Counted from the first letter of the stretch, positions 1 to 8,484 are shown. The stretch: DNA of 64,000 bases from Okeania sp034190295 (GCA_034190295.1 JAXHSW010000011.1:21243-85242), one strand, 5' to 3'. Numbers and translations: made by a program. Notes: generated by a model from the letters alone, not told the origin.

Positions 1-57
1 GAGAAAGTGTGGATAGAATTATCAACATATATATATACTTTATAACCGGATTTTATA
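1..57. repeat. R1b element, one end (cut by window edge)
   Basis: This is the end of an R1b element. It matches the last part of the complete copy at 48241-48359, including GTGTGGATAGAATTAT and the terminal CCGGATTTTATA. It runs straight into the R3 element that starts at 54, so two elements abut or overlap by a few bases. Confidence 0.7.
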
Positions 58-152
58 GCGCTACAAGTTGAAGTTATGACATCCCTAAATCCACCAAACC
101 AACTCACAGCTTACTGTTGCCTGTTGCCTGTTGCCTAGCGCGTAGCGCTATA
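54..152. repeat. R3 palindromic-ended element
   Basis: A 99 bp unit bounded by TATAGCGCTA and its inverse TAGCGCTATA. It carries three copies of the heptamer TGTTGCC. A second copy in the opposite orientation lies at 33508-33607 with nearly the same interior. No coding capacity; it looks like a non-autonomous mobile element, an inference from the inverted ends and dispersed copies. Confidence 0.75.
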
Positions 153-229
153 TATGAGAGAGATATCAATATCGGCTGATTCAGGTATGGTCTCAGGGTG
201 TTTTTTTATAACAATCAATCTGATTAAAA

Positions 230-1417
230 ATGAAACTTTCTATTGAATATGATGTTGCTATTATCGGTGGAGGACCTGCGGGTTGCTCTACTGCTCTGGC
301 TCTCAAACAACAAGGAATTTCCAAAATTTTGGTTGTAGAGTCTGGTAGTTATGAAGCTATTCGCATCGGCGAGAGCATTCCACCGGATACCCGTCTTCTT
401 CTGGACGAACTGGGAATATTGGAGGATTTTCTCAAGGAAGACCACGAGACCTGTTTTGGTAGTTGCTCTTCCTGGGGAAGTGATACCATAGCATACAATG
501 ACTTTTTGCGCAATCCCTATGGTAACGGCTGGCATTTAGACCGGAGGCGCTTCAATGCATTTCTAGCCCAGAAAGCGATGGAAAGAGGGGTGGAACTGCT
601 TTGCGGGACGAAAGTTCGGAATTGCGATCGCATCCATTCCGAAGGCTTTCAGTTGCAGCTTATGGGGGAAGACAAACAAATGCGAACAGTCACAGCAAGT
701 TTTCTAGTCGATGCAACGGGGACGCGAGCCAGTTTTGCCAGAAATCTGGGAGCGAGAAAACTTTTTCTAGACCGACTGATTTGCGCGATCGCTTTTTTCG
801 ACCTTCCTCCTTCCTCTCATTTTTCCAAACTAACTCTGTTAGAAGCGGTAGAATATGGCTGGTGGTATGTAGCCAAGCTTCCTAACAATAGGTTGGCAAC
901 GGTAGTAGCTAGCGAACCGTCAATTATCAGAGAGACTGGACTGCACCGGATAGAGAACTGGCTGGCCTACCTGAAAGAAACCAAGCACATCTCAAAAGAA
1001 TTGGCCGATTGTTCTGCGATCGACAGCCTTTCAGTCTCTTCGACACCCCAGGCAAAAGTACCGAAGATGATGGTTTGCACTGCGCCTTCATTCAGATTAG
1101 ACCGAACTACCGGAAATGGCTGGCTGGCCGTAGGAGATGCGGCTTCGGCTTTCGATCCGATTTCTTCTCAGGGTATTTATAAGGCGCTCTGGGACAGTCT
1201 GAAGGCAGGGAAGGCAATTGCTTCCTATTTGCATGGGGATAGTGGGGGTCTGGAGGAGTATGAATCTCTCATTGCCTCTCGGTTTGATAATTATTTGACT
1301 CAGCGCAATTACTTCTACCAAATGGAACAACGATGGCCTACTTCTCCTTTTTGGCAGCGGCGTCAGGAAAGAACTGGTTTGGAAAAGGGCGATCTACTTG
1401 CTTATGCGTCAATCTAA
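230..1417 (+). CDS. FAD-dependent monooxygenase, LodB/tryptophan-halogenase-like
   Basis: A 395-aa flavoprotein. Residues 7-20 form the Rossmann FAD fingerprint (DVAIIGGGPAGCST), residues near 48 give the GESIPP motif, and a WGSD / GWHLDR region follows. The second FAD motif GDAASAFDPISSQGI lies near residue 300. This pattern is that of flavin monooxygenases related to tryptophan halogenases and to LodB/QhpG, which modify residues or cofactors of partner proteins. No LodA-type or quinohemoprotein partner is visible. The next gene downstream, 105 bp away and in the same direction, is a second flavoenzyme, so the two may act on one substrate. The canonical halogenase WxWxIP motif was not seen, so hydroxylation is likelier than halogenation. 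The start is the first ATG after a repeat-rich leader. Substrate unknown. Confidence 0.8.
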   Translation: MKLSIEYDVAIIGGGPAGCSTALALKQQGISKILVVESGSYEAIRIGESIPPDTRLLLDELGILEDFLKEDHETCFGSCSSWGSDTIAYNDFLRNPYGNGWHLDRRRFNAFLAQKAMERGVELLCGTKVRNCDRIHSEGFQLQLMGEDKQMRTVTASFLVDATGTRASFARNLGARKLFLDRLICAIAFFDLPPSSHFSKLTLLEAVEYGWWYVAKLPNNRLATVVASEPSIIRETGLHRIENWLAYLKETKHISKELADCSAIDSLSVSSTPQAKVPKMMVCTAPSFRLDRTTGNGWLAVGDAASAFDPISSQGIYKALWDSLKAGKAIASYLHGDSGGLEEYESLIASRFDNYLTQRNYFYQMEQRWPTSPFWQRRQERTGLEKGDLLAYASI

Positions 1418-1522
1418 ATTCTTTAATGCATTGGACTTGAATTTAATTAGGCATTTTTCCTCGCTTTTTCTTGAGAACAAAAGACAAATAGCTGATTTTT
1501 CACAGTAGTAAGGAAGTAGAAG

Positions 1523-3124
1523 ATGAACTGTAACGATTTTAAGGAAAACTTGAATAACCAAGGCGTTGAAGGAGTTGTATGTCCTGGCGATGATAACTAT
1601 GAGGAGTGGCGTCCTATCAGAAATACTAGGTTTGACTATAAACCTTTCTGTATTGTTAAGTGTAAGACAGCTCAGGATGTTGGGAATGTAATCAAGCTTT
1701 GCGTGTCCAAACAAAAGCCTTTTCGAGTACGTTCTGGCGGCCATCAGCACGAAGGTATGTGTTCGGGTAATGATGTTGTAGTGATTGACCTCTCTAAAAT
1801 CAAGAATATTGAGATCGATACAGGAGATGGCACAGCATGGATAGGGCCTGGCGCTCACTTGGAAGACGTATATCGTCAACTCCAAGAATCAGGCTATACT
1901 ATTCCTGGCGGAGGCTGTGGTACCGTTTGTACCGGCGGTCTTGTTCAGGGAGGTGGCTGGGGAATGCTAGCCAGAGCTGGAGGATTAGCCTGCGATGTCT
2001 TGCAGGAAGTTGAGCTAGTTGACGCGAATGGGGATATCGTTACTGTTAATGAGACAAATCATCAAGATCTATTGTGGGCAATAAAAGGTGGTGGTGGTGG
2101 TAATTTCGGAGTCATTACTAACTACAAGTTTAATTTAATGAGAGAGACACAAGCAACCTTAGTAACGATTAAATGCCCAAAGGAAGGTGAGGATGTACAA
2201 CAAGAAGTTCTTGCTAATACACTCAAGTATTATCTAGAAAGTCTACCAAGTTTTGATAACAAGTTTACCTCATTTGCTCGTGTTAGCCCCTATGATGACG
2301 TCAAGAAAGTTGCAAACCCAGCATTAAGTATTACATTTAAGTATCTTGGAAACCCATCAGATGCTCAAAATGATTTACGATGGTTTACCAATGAACTGCA
2401 GGAGAAATGTGATATTCAATATCATCCTCATCCTCCCGAGGACGAGCTAAGAATTGATGAAGCATTTTTGCTACTTAATGGCCAGATTCCTGAGAGATTG
2501 CTATCTAGTAATGAAGAGAGTAATGAAGAGATTATTTCTAATCTGTTAAGTTTTAGTTTACAGCCATTAAGTCAAATCAGTTTGCTGGCATCGAATGAAA
2601 CTACGACAGAGAGACCCACAACAACTTGTGGGGATAAAATATTGCCACATAAAGTTTCTTCTGCTTTTCCCAAGGGAAATAATATTTCTGAGATGGCTAC
2701 AGCTATCATTAATTATGTTTTTGAACATCCAGCATTTGAAGATGTAGCTACTTACTTGAGTATTCATAGTTTTGGTGGAAAGATCAAAGATTTTGGAGCT
2801 GACAGCTCATCATTTTTTTACCGAGACAAAGAATTCTTGCTCCAGTTTCAGGCATGGTGGGAACATCCAGACGATCCCAATCAAAATTCCTATTTAGAAT
2901 GGATAAGGAATTTCCGGAAGAAGCTTGAAGAAGGTGGTCATATTGAGGGTGCTTTTATCAATTTCCCCGATCGAGACCTCTTCCCCGATCGAGACCTCTT
3001 ATTGGAATGTTACTACGGAGGCAATTTTAATAGACTGAAACAGATTAAGTCTAAGTACGATCCTGACAATGTCTTTAATTTTGAGATGAGCATACCGCCT
3101 AATAATCCTGCTTCTACCGTTTAG
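1523..3124 (+). CDS. FAD-linked oxidase, berberine-bridge-enzyme type
   Basis: 533 aa with an N-terminal PCMH-type FAD-binding domain and a C-terminal BBE domain (YYGGNFNRLKQIKSKYDPDN near residue 505). His74 in RSGGHQHEG and Cys132 in PGGGCGTVC occupy the positions that carry bicovalent 8-alpha-histidyl / 6-S-cysteinyl FAD in this family. Such enzymes oxidise sugars, alcohols or alkaloid-like C-N bonds with O2. No signal peptide is evident. An 18-bp exact tandem duplication near 2966-3001 repeats FPDRDL, a small recent in-frame expansion. It lies directly downstream of the other flavoprotein and is probably co-transcribed. Substrate unknown. Confidence 0.85.
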   Translation: MNCNDFKENLNNQGVEGVVCPGDDNYEEWRPIRNTRFDYKPFCIVKCKTAQDVGNVIKLCVSKQKPFRVRSGGHQHEGMCSGNDVVVIDLSKIKNIEIDTGDGTAWIGPGAHLEDVYRQLQESGYTIPGGGCGTVCTGGLVQGGGWGMLARAGGLACDVLQEVELVDANGDIVTVNETNHQDLLWAIKGGGGGNFGVITNYKFNLMRETQATLVTIKCPKEGEDVQQEVLANTLKYYLESLPSFDNKFTSFARVSPYDDVKKVANPALSITFKYLGNPSDAQNDLRWFTNELQEKCDIQYHPHPPEDELRIDEAFLLLNGQIPERLLSSNEESNEEIISNLLSFSLQPLSQISLLASNETTTERPTTTCGDKILPHKVSSAFPKGNNISEMATAIINYVFEHPAFEDVATYLSIHSFGGKIKDFGADSSSFFYRDKEFLLQFQAWWEHPDDPNQNSYLEWIRNFRKKLEEGGHIEGAFINFPDRDLFPDRDLLLECYYGGNFNRLKQIKSKYDPDNVFNFEMSIPPNNPASTV

Positions 3125-3291
3125 ATTATGGGTTTTCGTACTGCTTTATTGTCTCTTTAGCAACTGAGAGTAAGGCTTTCAGCCTCCCAATGCCTGTTCT
3201 CTAACCTCCCAGGATGGTTTTTGGGCTAAACTCAAGATGCAGCAAGGGGTGAACTATTAACGGCAGCTAACAATACAATACGACGAGCGAT

Positions 3292-3317
3292 ATAGCTGCC
3301 GCACTTGCTCCGAATGG
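3292..3317. repeat. HIP1-inserted short dispersed repeat (26 nt)
   Basis: The insert separates GCGAT from CGCT of a HIP1 site that is intact at 15730-15737. It starts ATAGCTGCCGC and ends TCCGAATGG. It resembles the SDR5 class described in Nostoc punctiforme, which is reported only inside HIP1. Confidence 0.8.
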
Positions 3318-3425
3318 CGCTACTTTGGTTGGATATACTTCTCTCTTGCGTAATAGTTTGGGTGCAAAGGTAGGTATTGCCCAAGCTCCCAAGGCTGCTG
3401 TGATTAATATGGATAGGGCGGCGAT

Positions 3426-3448
3426 ATAGCTGCCGCTAGGCGAGCCAA
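3426..3448. repeat. HIP1-inserted short dispersed repeat (23 nt)
   Basis: Same insertion logic at the gene's second HIP1 site (intact at 15838-15845). It starts ATAGCTGCCGC and ends GAGCCAA, and is one base shorter than the copies at 13973 and 14105. Confidence 0.75.
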
Positions 3449-3487
3449 CGCTATCTATCAAGAAAGTCCATTTTATAGTCAAGTTTT

Positions 3488-3627
3488 ATCAAAATCATAA
3501 GGGTCGCGCAACCCCGCCTTTTAAGGCGAAATATTTTTGAGCTTTTCTCAAAGACCCTATTTCCCCTCCTGGGAGGGGTTAGGGGTGGGTTAACGCCCCT
3601 ACTGACTTCTGACTTCTGACTTCGTTA
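3488..3627. repeat. R6 element, occupied site
   Basis: About 140 bp starting near TATCAAAATCATAAGG and ending GACTTCGTTAA. It contains GTCGCGCAACCCCGCC, a CCTCCTGGGAGGGG hairpin and heptamer repeats ACTTCTG. The homologous segment at 14160-14175 reads CAAGTTTGATTGTGGG without it, and 6784-6800 is also empty, so this is a direct occupied/empty comparison. Confidence 0.8.
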
Positions 3628-3985
3628 ATGTGGGATGGACAGCAGGAGAGGCCATTATCTCCCGAACAGAAGTAAGAAGTTAGGCAATTTATTTTTTTCG
3701 GAAAAAAGAGTCATAAAATCATGGTGAGTAACGTCTAGTATTTGGAAAGCAAAAAACAGCGGCATTAAAAAAGTCCGCCACGCAACCCCATTGTAATCTA
3801 TGGGAACCCCTTCTCCAATAGGGAAAGGGGAGAATAGCTATGCCCCCTCTCTTTGTATAAGAGAGCTTGGGGGAAAGAGCTACATTTTCTCATAGTCTAT
3901 GCCAGGTTGCAACGTTCTATAAAGTCAGGGAAGCATCTCAAAAATACCTATCTGTATCAGAAAGGCAAAAGCAATTTCATTTCTT
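3628..3985. other. Non-coding stretch with shared tail
   Basis: Positions 3628-3768 are nearly identical to 14169-14310 (GTGGGATGGACAGCAGG onward), the segment that follows the truncated antiporter copies. The remainder up to the sigma-factor start shows no gene. A start codon lies at 3986 without a strong ribosome-binding site. Confidence 0.6.
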
Positions 3986-5272
3986 ATGGCTTCTATAACT
4001 GCAAATACAAGACGAAACTTAATGGATAATGCTGCAACAGAGAGCGATCGCTCCCATCTAATCTCTCAGTTTTGGCAGCAATGTCAAGAAAGTAGAGATC
4101 AGCTTTATCGCTGCTGTCTCAAGATGATGAATTCTAACCGAATGGATGCGGAGGATGCTCTGAGTCAGGCAATGGTAAAAGCTTGGGAAAAGGTGCAAAA
4201 GTTCGGGGGTAAAATTGCTAATTTAAAAGCTTGGTTGTATCGGGTAACTCGTAATTTTTGCATCGATATTATCCGCAAACGTTCTTGTGCTGCTGTGGGT
4301 ATTGAAAATATTGAATGGGTGGGTAATACTGAGGAAATGAGTACCGCAGCAACAGTGGAATGTCCGGAGTCTGTTTTGGAGAGAGAGGAGAGGTTTGCTG
4401 AGATACGAAAGGCGATCGCTGATTTACCGGAAAATTTGCGGGAGACATTTATTCTGCATTTTTATCGGGAGCTTTCCCATAAAGAAATTGCCGAACAGCA
4501 AGGGATATTTTATGATAATGTCTGCAAGCGGATATCTTTGGCACGGAAACGGCTTAAACAGAGCTTGAAGGGGTATTTTCGAGATTCGGAGTTGGAAGTA
4601 GGGGCAAACGGCCATTCGTCCCTACAGATGTCAGTGGAGACTCAGTCACCTACCCCACAAGAAAATGGGGAAAAGCAGCAAAGAATGGAGCAAGACGAAA
4701 AGAATGTGTTGGAGACGGAGACTGTATCGGTTGAAAGAGATATGCCTAACATTCAACCATTTCCCAATAATAATCCTATATTTTGTTGCCATTCCATTAC
4801 TCCATCACCCCATATCCCCATATCCCCATCACAACTAGAGGTAGAAAAGTCAGAGAGTGTTGGTAGTTTAGGAGAGTTAGATCGAGTCCGGATAATTAGT
4901 GAGGAAAAAACCTATCCTCGTTGCACAGAGCAAATCTCTCTATTTTCTCCTTTCCCCGCTCCCTTATTTATAAGTATTCAACCGGACATGATATTAAAAG
5001 CGATGGTTGGGTTGAATATTACTGATGTAGTTAATGTTAGTAGAGACCCACCTTTATTATCCAGACTGTCTGTTTTTTGGCAGAATTTGATGCAGGGTGT
5101 GGGGTGGAAAGGTTGTGTTGGGGCGATAATTCGATATTGGAATAGTTGCGCCAGAGGTTTATTTGACTTCTATCAAGAACTTCCCCATTCAGAATGTATG
5201 GCTAGGAATTTGTGGATAACTTATAAGTTAGTCGATACAGACTGTGTTTTTTCTGGCTTCGACACGAGATAA
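3986..5272 (+). CDS. RNA polymerase sigma factor, ECF-like, with long extension
   Basis: 428 aa. Residues about 20-195 form a two-domain sigma-70 factor: region 2 (AEDALSQAMVKAWEKV, then KAWLYRVTRNFCIDIIRKR) and region 4 (LPENLRETFILHFYRELSHKEIAE... VCKRISLARKRL), which would direct RNA polymerase to alternative promoters. The remaining 230 residues are low in complexity and resemble no domain I know. Part of this tail is mobile DNA: residues about 299-336 are encoded by an in-frame R1 element (4880-4993), and residues near 207-215 (GANGHSSLQM) translate another dispersed repeat of the window (compare 15285-15320). No anti-sigma gene is adjacent. The sigma part is secure. Whether the full extension is translated is unproven; an alternative is a shorter ancestral protein extended by insertions. 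Confidence 0.8.
   Translation: MASITANTRRNLMDNAATESDRSHLISQFWQQCQESRDQLYRCCLKMMNSNRMDAEDALSQAMVKAWEKVQKFGGKIANLKAWLYRVTRNFCIDIIRKRSCAAVGIENIEWVGNTEEMSTAATVECPESVLEREERFAEIRKAIADLPENLRETFILHFYRELSHKEIAEQQGIFYDNVCKRISLARKRLKQSLKGYFRDSELEVGANGHSSLQMSVETQSPTPQENGEKQQRMEQDEKNVLETETVSVERDMPNIQPFPNNNPIFCCHSITPSPHIPISPSQLEVEKSESVGSLGELDRVRIISEEKTYPRCTEQISLFSPFPAPLFISIQPDMILKAMVGLNITDVVNVSRDPPLLSRLSVFWQNLMQGVGWKGCVGAIIRYWNSCARGLFDFYQELPHSECMARNLWITYKLVDTDCVFSGFDTR
4880..4993. repeat. R1 element inside the sigma-factor gene
   Basis: Degenerate left end GATCGAGTCCGGATAATTAG and right end CCGGACATGATA. It is flanked on both sides by TTA (4877-4879 and 4994-4996). At 114 bp plus the 3-bp duplication it adds 39 whole codons and keeps the reading frame open. 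Confidence 0.8.
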
Positions 5273-5792
5273 AAATTTCGTGGTTGTAAAAAGGAAAAGA
5301 TAGTGGAAAATAAAAACAAACAATTGCACACTGTGTCAGTTCGATGTCAGAAGCAAAGCTTGAGTTTAAAGGATATTTTAGGAAACTCCAAGAAATAAAT
5401 TATACCATTTTTGGACTTGACTTGCTTTCTTATTCCCCCTACTTCCTATTCTCTACTCTCATGCTTTCAGAGTGAAGTGATAGGATATTGTTTTATTTGC
5501 AAGTTTTTTATGGGGGAAGATGAGACTGATTCGTATCGGTGGCAACGGAGTCGGCAATTGGGGAAATTCTGGGTAATGGGGAATTGAAGCTATTGTGGGG
5601 GTAAAGGGTGAGTTTATCTGAAGCGATGGAAGTGACAACAGTACACAGGTGGGAAAAGTTACGGGATATTTTTTGCTCCTCATTTGTATTGTCTTTCCTC
5701 TTTTCAATCTCTTGCCAAAAGTCTGTCGAGCATGATGAGGGCTCATTTTTTTGAGTCAAAGTTCAGAAACTTATGAATGAATCGTCTTTAAA
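5273..5792. other. Intergenic, no gene recognised
   Basis: Open frames here are poor in composition and look like chance. A short plus-strand stretch near 5605-5655 reads like a helix-turn-helix fragment (LSEAMEVTTVHRWEKL), but I see no complete gene. Confidence 0.4.
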
Positions 5793-6266
5793 ATGTACGC
5801 CGAGATTATGTCATCGGATATTTGGATATCGACTATGAACTGTGAATCATTTGACGAGGTTATTAAACTTGCTTTCTCTAATTACGGTCCACTTGGAGTG
5901 GATGTACAGCTTTTATCAGTAACGGATAAGAGCACACCGACTCCTCCTGGTGATTGGTATTCGGTTACGCTAGAGGTCGAAGCTGTTATTGCCAAACCCG
6001 AGCCTTATGCAGATACTTGGTACTACGGTGGTGTTATTTCTCATAAAACTGGACCTGTTCCTCTAGGAATCCGACCTATTAACCAGGACAAGCTTATCGG
6101 ATGCGGTGAAGCAGCCAAGAAACTTCCTCCCGGTTTTCCCTTAAAAAAAGCTTCGGGGGAACTGTCATGGCCTTTAGTTCCATCAGTTGATGAGCCACTT
6201 TATCACTTCCATCACGGCGAGGCATCACTTTTTGTGGGAGCCTATTCCGGAGACCTGAAGAAGTAG
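5793..6266 (+). CDS. Hypothetical protein upstream of chagasin-type inhibitor
   Basis: 157 aa, family not recognised. It has no signal peptide, no membrane segment and no obvious catalytic motif. It is rich in Pro, Gly and aromatic residues, with a His-rich patch near the end (LYHFHHGEASLF). An internal ATG at 5808 is an alternative start, and neither start has a clear ribosome-binding site. It ends 18 bp before the inhibitor gene, which carries its own AAGGAG site, so the two almost certainly form an operon. By context it could be the target, chaperone or partner of the inhibitor; this is inference only. Confidence 0.65.
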   Translation: MYAEIMSSDIWISTMNCESFDEVIKLAFSNYGPLGVDVQLLSVTDKSTPTPPGDWYSVTLEVEAVIAKPEPYADTWYYGGVISHKTGPVPLGIRPINQDKLIGCGEAAKKLPPGFPLKKASGELSWPLVPSVDEPLYHFHHGEASLFVGAYSGDLKK

Positions 6267-6284
6267 TACAAGGAGAAAAATATC

Positions 6285-6605
6285 ATGGAAAAACGAAGTG
6301 GAATTCTGCTAAACAGCCATTGGAACAACAAGATGGGAATAAATGGAGAACTAGGTTGGTTGGTTCGAGAATTCAATGGCTCGACAGGCTACACTTGGCG
6401 CTTCACACCAGACAATTCAGGTGTCTACGAGTTGGTTGAAGAAATCACTCTTCATCCTTCTACTGAAGCAACAGGGGTTCCCGGTATGGTTATATGGAAA
6501 TTTAAGGGAGTAAAAGCTGGCAAAGGCTCCATTTTGCTGGAACTTTATTCACCCGCCGCTACCTCTGCTGTTGAAACCACAACCATTACCATCATAGTTG
6601 AGTAA
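6285..6605 (+). CDS. Chagasin-family (I42) cysteine peptidase inhibitor
   Basis: 106 aa with the three loops of the chagasin fold. The NxxTGY loop appears as NGSTGYTW (residues 31-38), the GxPG loop as GVPG (64-67) followed by WKFKG, and the third loop as LYSPA (87-91), where RPW is usual. Members block papain-like peptidases by pushing these loops into the active-site cleft. It lacks the signal peptide many bacterial members carry, so it probably acts in the cytoplasm. A good AAGGAG lies 8 bp before the ATG. It is the second gene of a two-gene operon, and no peptidase gene is nearby. The weakly conserved third loop may change the target range. Confidence 0.8.
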   Translation: MEKRSGILLNSHWNNKMGINGELGWLVREFNGSTGYTWRFTPDNSGVYELVEEITLHPSTEATGVPGMVIWKFKGVKAGKGSILLELYSPAATSAVETTTITIIVE

Positions 6606-6668
6606 GTGCTATCGTATTGCTTTTTAGGGCGATCGCATATCTTTTAGGTTGAGGTGACGTAGGCGCGA

Positions 6669-6774
6669 GCCTTCAAATGGGTGCAAAAGTAGATATTGCC
6701 CAAGCTCCCAAGGGTGCTGTGACTAATATAGATAAGGCAGCGATATAGCTGCCGCACTTGCTCCGAATGGCGCC
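6669..6774 (-). pseudogene. Antiporter fragment, locus 2
   Basis: About 100 bp collinear with 15780-15845 of the intact gene, ending at the same interrupted HIP1 site as loci 1 and 4. After the insert it continues with CCTCTATCAA, as in those loci, so the truncated copies share one ancestor. Not coding. Confidence 0.8.
6745..6770. repeat. HIP1-inserted short dispersed repeat (26 nt)
   Basis: Same 26-nt variant as 3292-3317 but at the gene's second HIP1 site. One variant therefore occupies two different HIP1 targets. Confidence 0.8.
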
Positions 6775-6910
6775 CTCTATCAAAACACTCTGTTTTGTGG
6801 TCTGGTTTGATTGTGGCATGAACAGAAATAGAAGGAGCGATCGCCCTTTTTACCAAAAGCGATCGCCTCCTTCTTCTAAAAAGAGCGATTATTTTTTAAC
6901 TTCCTCTTAT

Positions 6911-7246
6911 CTAAGCAATACCATAGCCAGTGTAAGGACGCTTGTAAGGCGGATGCAGCCCCAGCACAATGTCTCCTCGATCGACACCCATTTCCATTAA
7001 TTCTTGACCTACATCAATATCAGTAGCATTATGCTGAAGCCATATTTTTCCATCTTTAATATCAAAATGTAAAACGGTATAGTAAATTCGTTCTAAGTCT
7101 TTCCAACCTACTCGCATCAGTTGATAATGATTTCGTATTGGGTCAAAAAATAGTTGATTTTCTGCCTCATTATTTTGAGGTTTAGATTGAGCATACTTTT
7201 CTAATAAAATTTGAATGTAGGAACGATAACTCTCTAACTTATCCAT
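6911..7246 (-). CDS. xisI: XisI-family protein (fdxN element excision controlling factor)
   Basis: 111 aa, full length for the family. The characteristic stretches are SYRSYIQILLEKYA, FDPIRNHYQLMRVGW and the closing GLHPPYKRPYTGYG(I)A. XisI was named for its need, with XisH and XisF, in fdxN element excision in Anabaena. Most cyanobacterial homologs are scattered pairs of unknown role. Its xisH partner lies 51 bp upstream on the same strand but is broken, so this XisI is probably an orphan. HIP1 sites lie just outside the gene. Confidence 0.9.
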   Translation of the reverse strand: MDKLESYRSYIQILLEKYAQSKPQNNEAENQLFFDPIRNHYQLMRVGWKDLERIYYTVLHFDIKDGKIWLQHNATDIDVGQELMEMGVDRGDIVLGLHPPYKRPYTGYGIA

Positions 7247-7297
7247 TGGACAATTTCCTCCGCGATCGGTTCGTAAACAATACAGCAGTTTCCTAAG

Positions 7298-7753
7298 CTA
7301 TGAGGTACACTTGTTTTTATTCTTTTCTGTTGCCTGTTGCCTCAAACCTAAAATTTTGTACTTCATAACAACGGGAAACGCTGTAAGTTTGAGTTGATGA
7401 CGCTTAATTGCCACCTGAGCCAAACGACTCTGAAAGAAGGTTTGATAAGCCTCAAGAGGAACTGCTAAATAAAGCAACCTTTCTGGCTCATTTACTTCTA
7501 GCATAATTCGATAGTTCAAAAATTGCCCTAAAGCAGTATGAAAATCACTTATAGCAGATGTACTGACAAAGCTCTTTATTTCCACAGCAATTTTTTCGCT
7601 GCCTCTATCAGCAGCAATTAATCTTTCTGCACCTAAATCAATTTTTACTTGGACTTCTTCCCATTCTAATTTTAGTGGCTCGTTGGTAATAATCCATTGT
7701 TATTTCTCTAAACTTCGTCTGACGGCTTCATGGAAAATATCTTTTGCTGCCAT
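7298..7753 (-). pseudogene. xisH: xisH with early stop and altered end
   Basis: The reading frame starts at 7753 (MAAKDIFHEAVRRSLEK) but codon 18 is TAA (7702-7700). The truncated relative at 15239 has Asp there (SLEKDQWIITN). After the stop the frame stays open and shows DLGAERLIAAD and VEIKSF, the E-x-K of the PD-(D/E)XK nuclease fold assigned to this family. The last 25 residues do not look like XisH and coincide with a heptamer run (CTGTTGC), suggesting a second lesion. A single start at an internal codon could give a shortened protein, but it would lose the N-terminal helix. Confidence 0.8.
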
Positions 7754-7764
7754 TTTATTATCCC

Positions 7765-8110
7765 TTATATTTTGATTTTTTCAACTACCACTACAGGAAT
7801 TAAACTCTTTTCCAAAACTGCTTGAGAAACGGAACCAACTAACACATTATCCCATAAACGATGCCCCCTTTTCCCCATAACAATTTCCGCTACTCCATAC
7901 TCTTGCGCAACTGAAACTATTTCCTCGGATACCACACCCGCAACAGTTACAAACCGATACCGAATATCTGCCAAAAGTTGCTTTGTTTGCTGTCGCAGTT
8001 GCGCAATACTTTCTGCATCCTCAGACTGAATAACGTGCAACACCACAACTTCCCCATCACAACGTCTCGCCAACTCCGCAACTTTTAACAACACATCAAC
8101 AGCAAGGGGT
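7765..8110 (-). pseudogene. Antiporter/Usp fragment, locus 3 (stress domain)
   Basis: An open frame of about 115 codons almost identical to the C-terminal universal-stress domain of the gene at 15354-16970 (VVVLHVIQSEDAES, GKRGHRLWDNVLVGSVSQAVLE). It stops abruptly after CAGCAAGGGGT (8100-8110), the sequence at which locus 1 starts. It lies 11 bp from xisH, the same order as at 15.2-15.4 kb. It lacks its own initiation signals. Confidence 0.8.
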
Positions 8111-8484
8111 ATCAAGAATAATTTCTAATTTTTCTAGGGCAATAGTTCGGTTTAATTTTTGTTCTAATACCAAATTCAAATAAGATATAGCAATTCCCAT
8201 AATGGTGAGGTACAAAATTCCTTTATTTTAGGGAGTAGGGAGGAGGGAGTAGGAAAGATCGGGAATGGGGAGTTGAAAATCAGAAAAACAACTGTACCTC
8301 ATTAGGTTGAAAAACGCTATAGTTACAGTAAAGTAATAACAAAACTGTGAGTAAATTTGGTGTCAGCGTCGGGAGTAAAAATTAAATTATCCCCGAATCA
8401 AAAACAATTTCTTGTAGTTATCAGACTATTTATAGTCAAAAATAGAACTGTTTGACTCTCAGAAAAAATAAACATTATAAATTC

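Larger units (their letters stand above)
3240..3483 (-). pseudogene. Antiporter/Usp fragment, locus 1
   Basis: Minus-strand remnant of the antiporter-to-Usp linker region, collinear with 15692-15845 of the intact gene (AIPTFAPKLLRK is recognisable). It begins exactly at CAGCAAGGGGT, the point where locus 3 (7765-8110) stops. Two HIP1 sites of the gene are interrupted by short inserts of 26 nt (3292-3317) and 23 nt (3426-3448), and both shift the frame. Beyond the second insert the sequence leaves the antiporter and joins a tail shared with 14129-14310. Not functional. Confidence 0.85.

Noticed and set aside
5459..5759. Two minus-strand frames before the inhibitor operon
   Set aside because: Low-complexity composition, no start signals, no similarity recognised.
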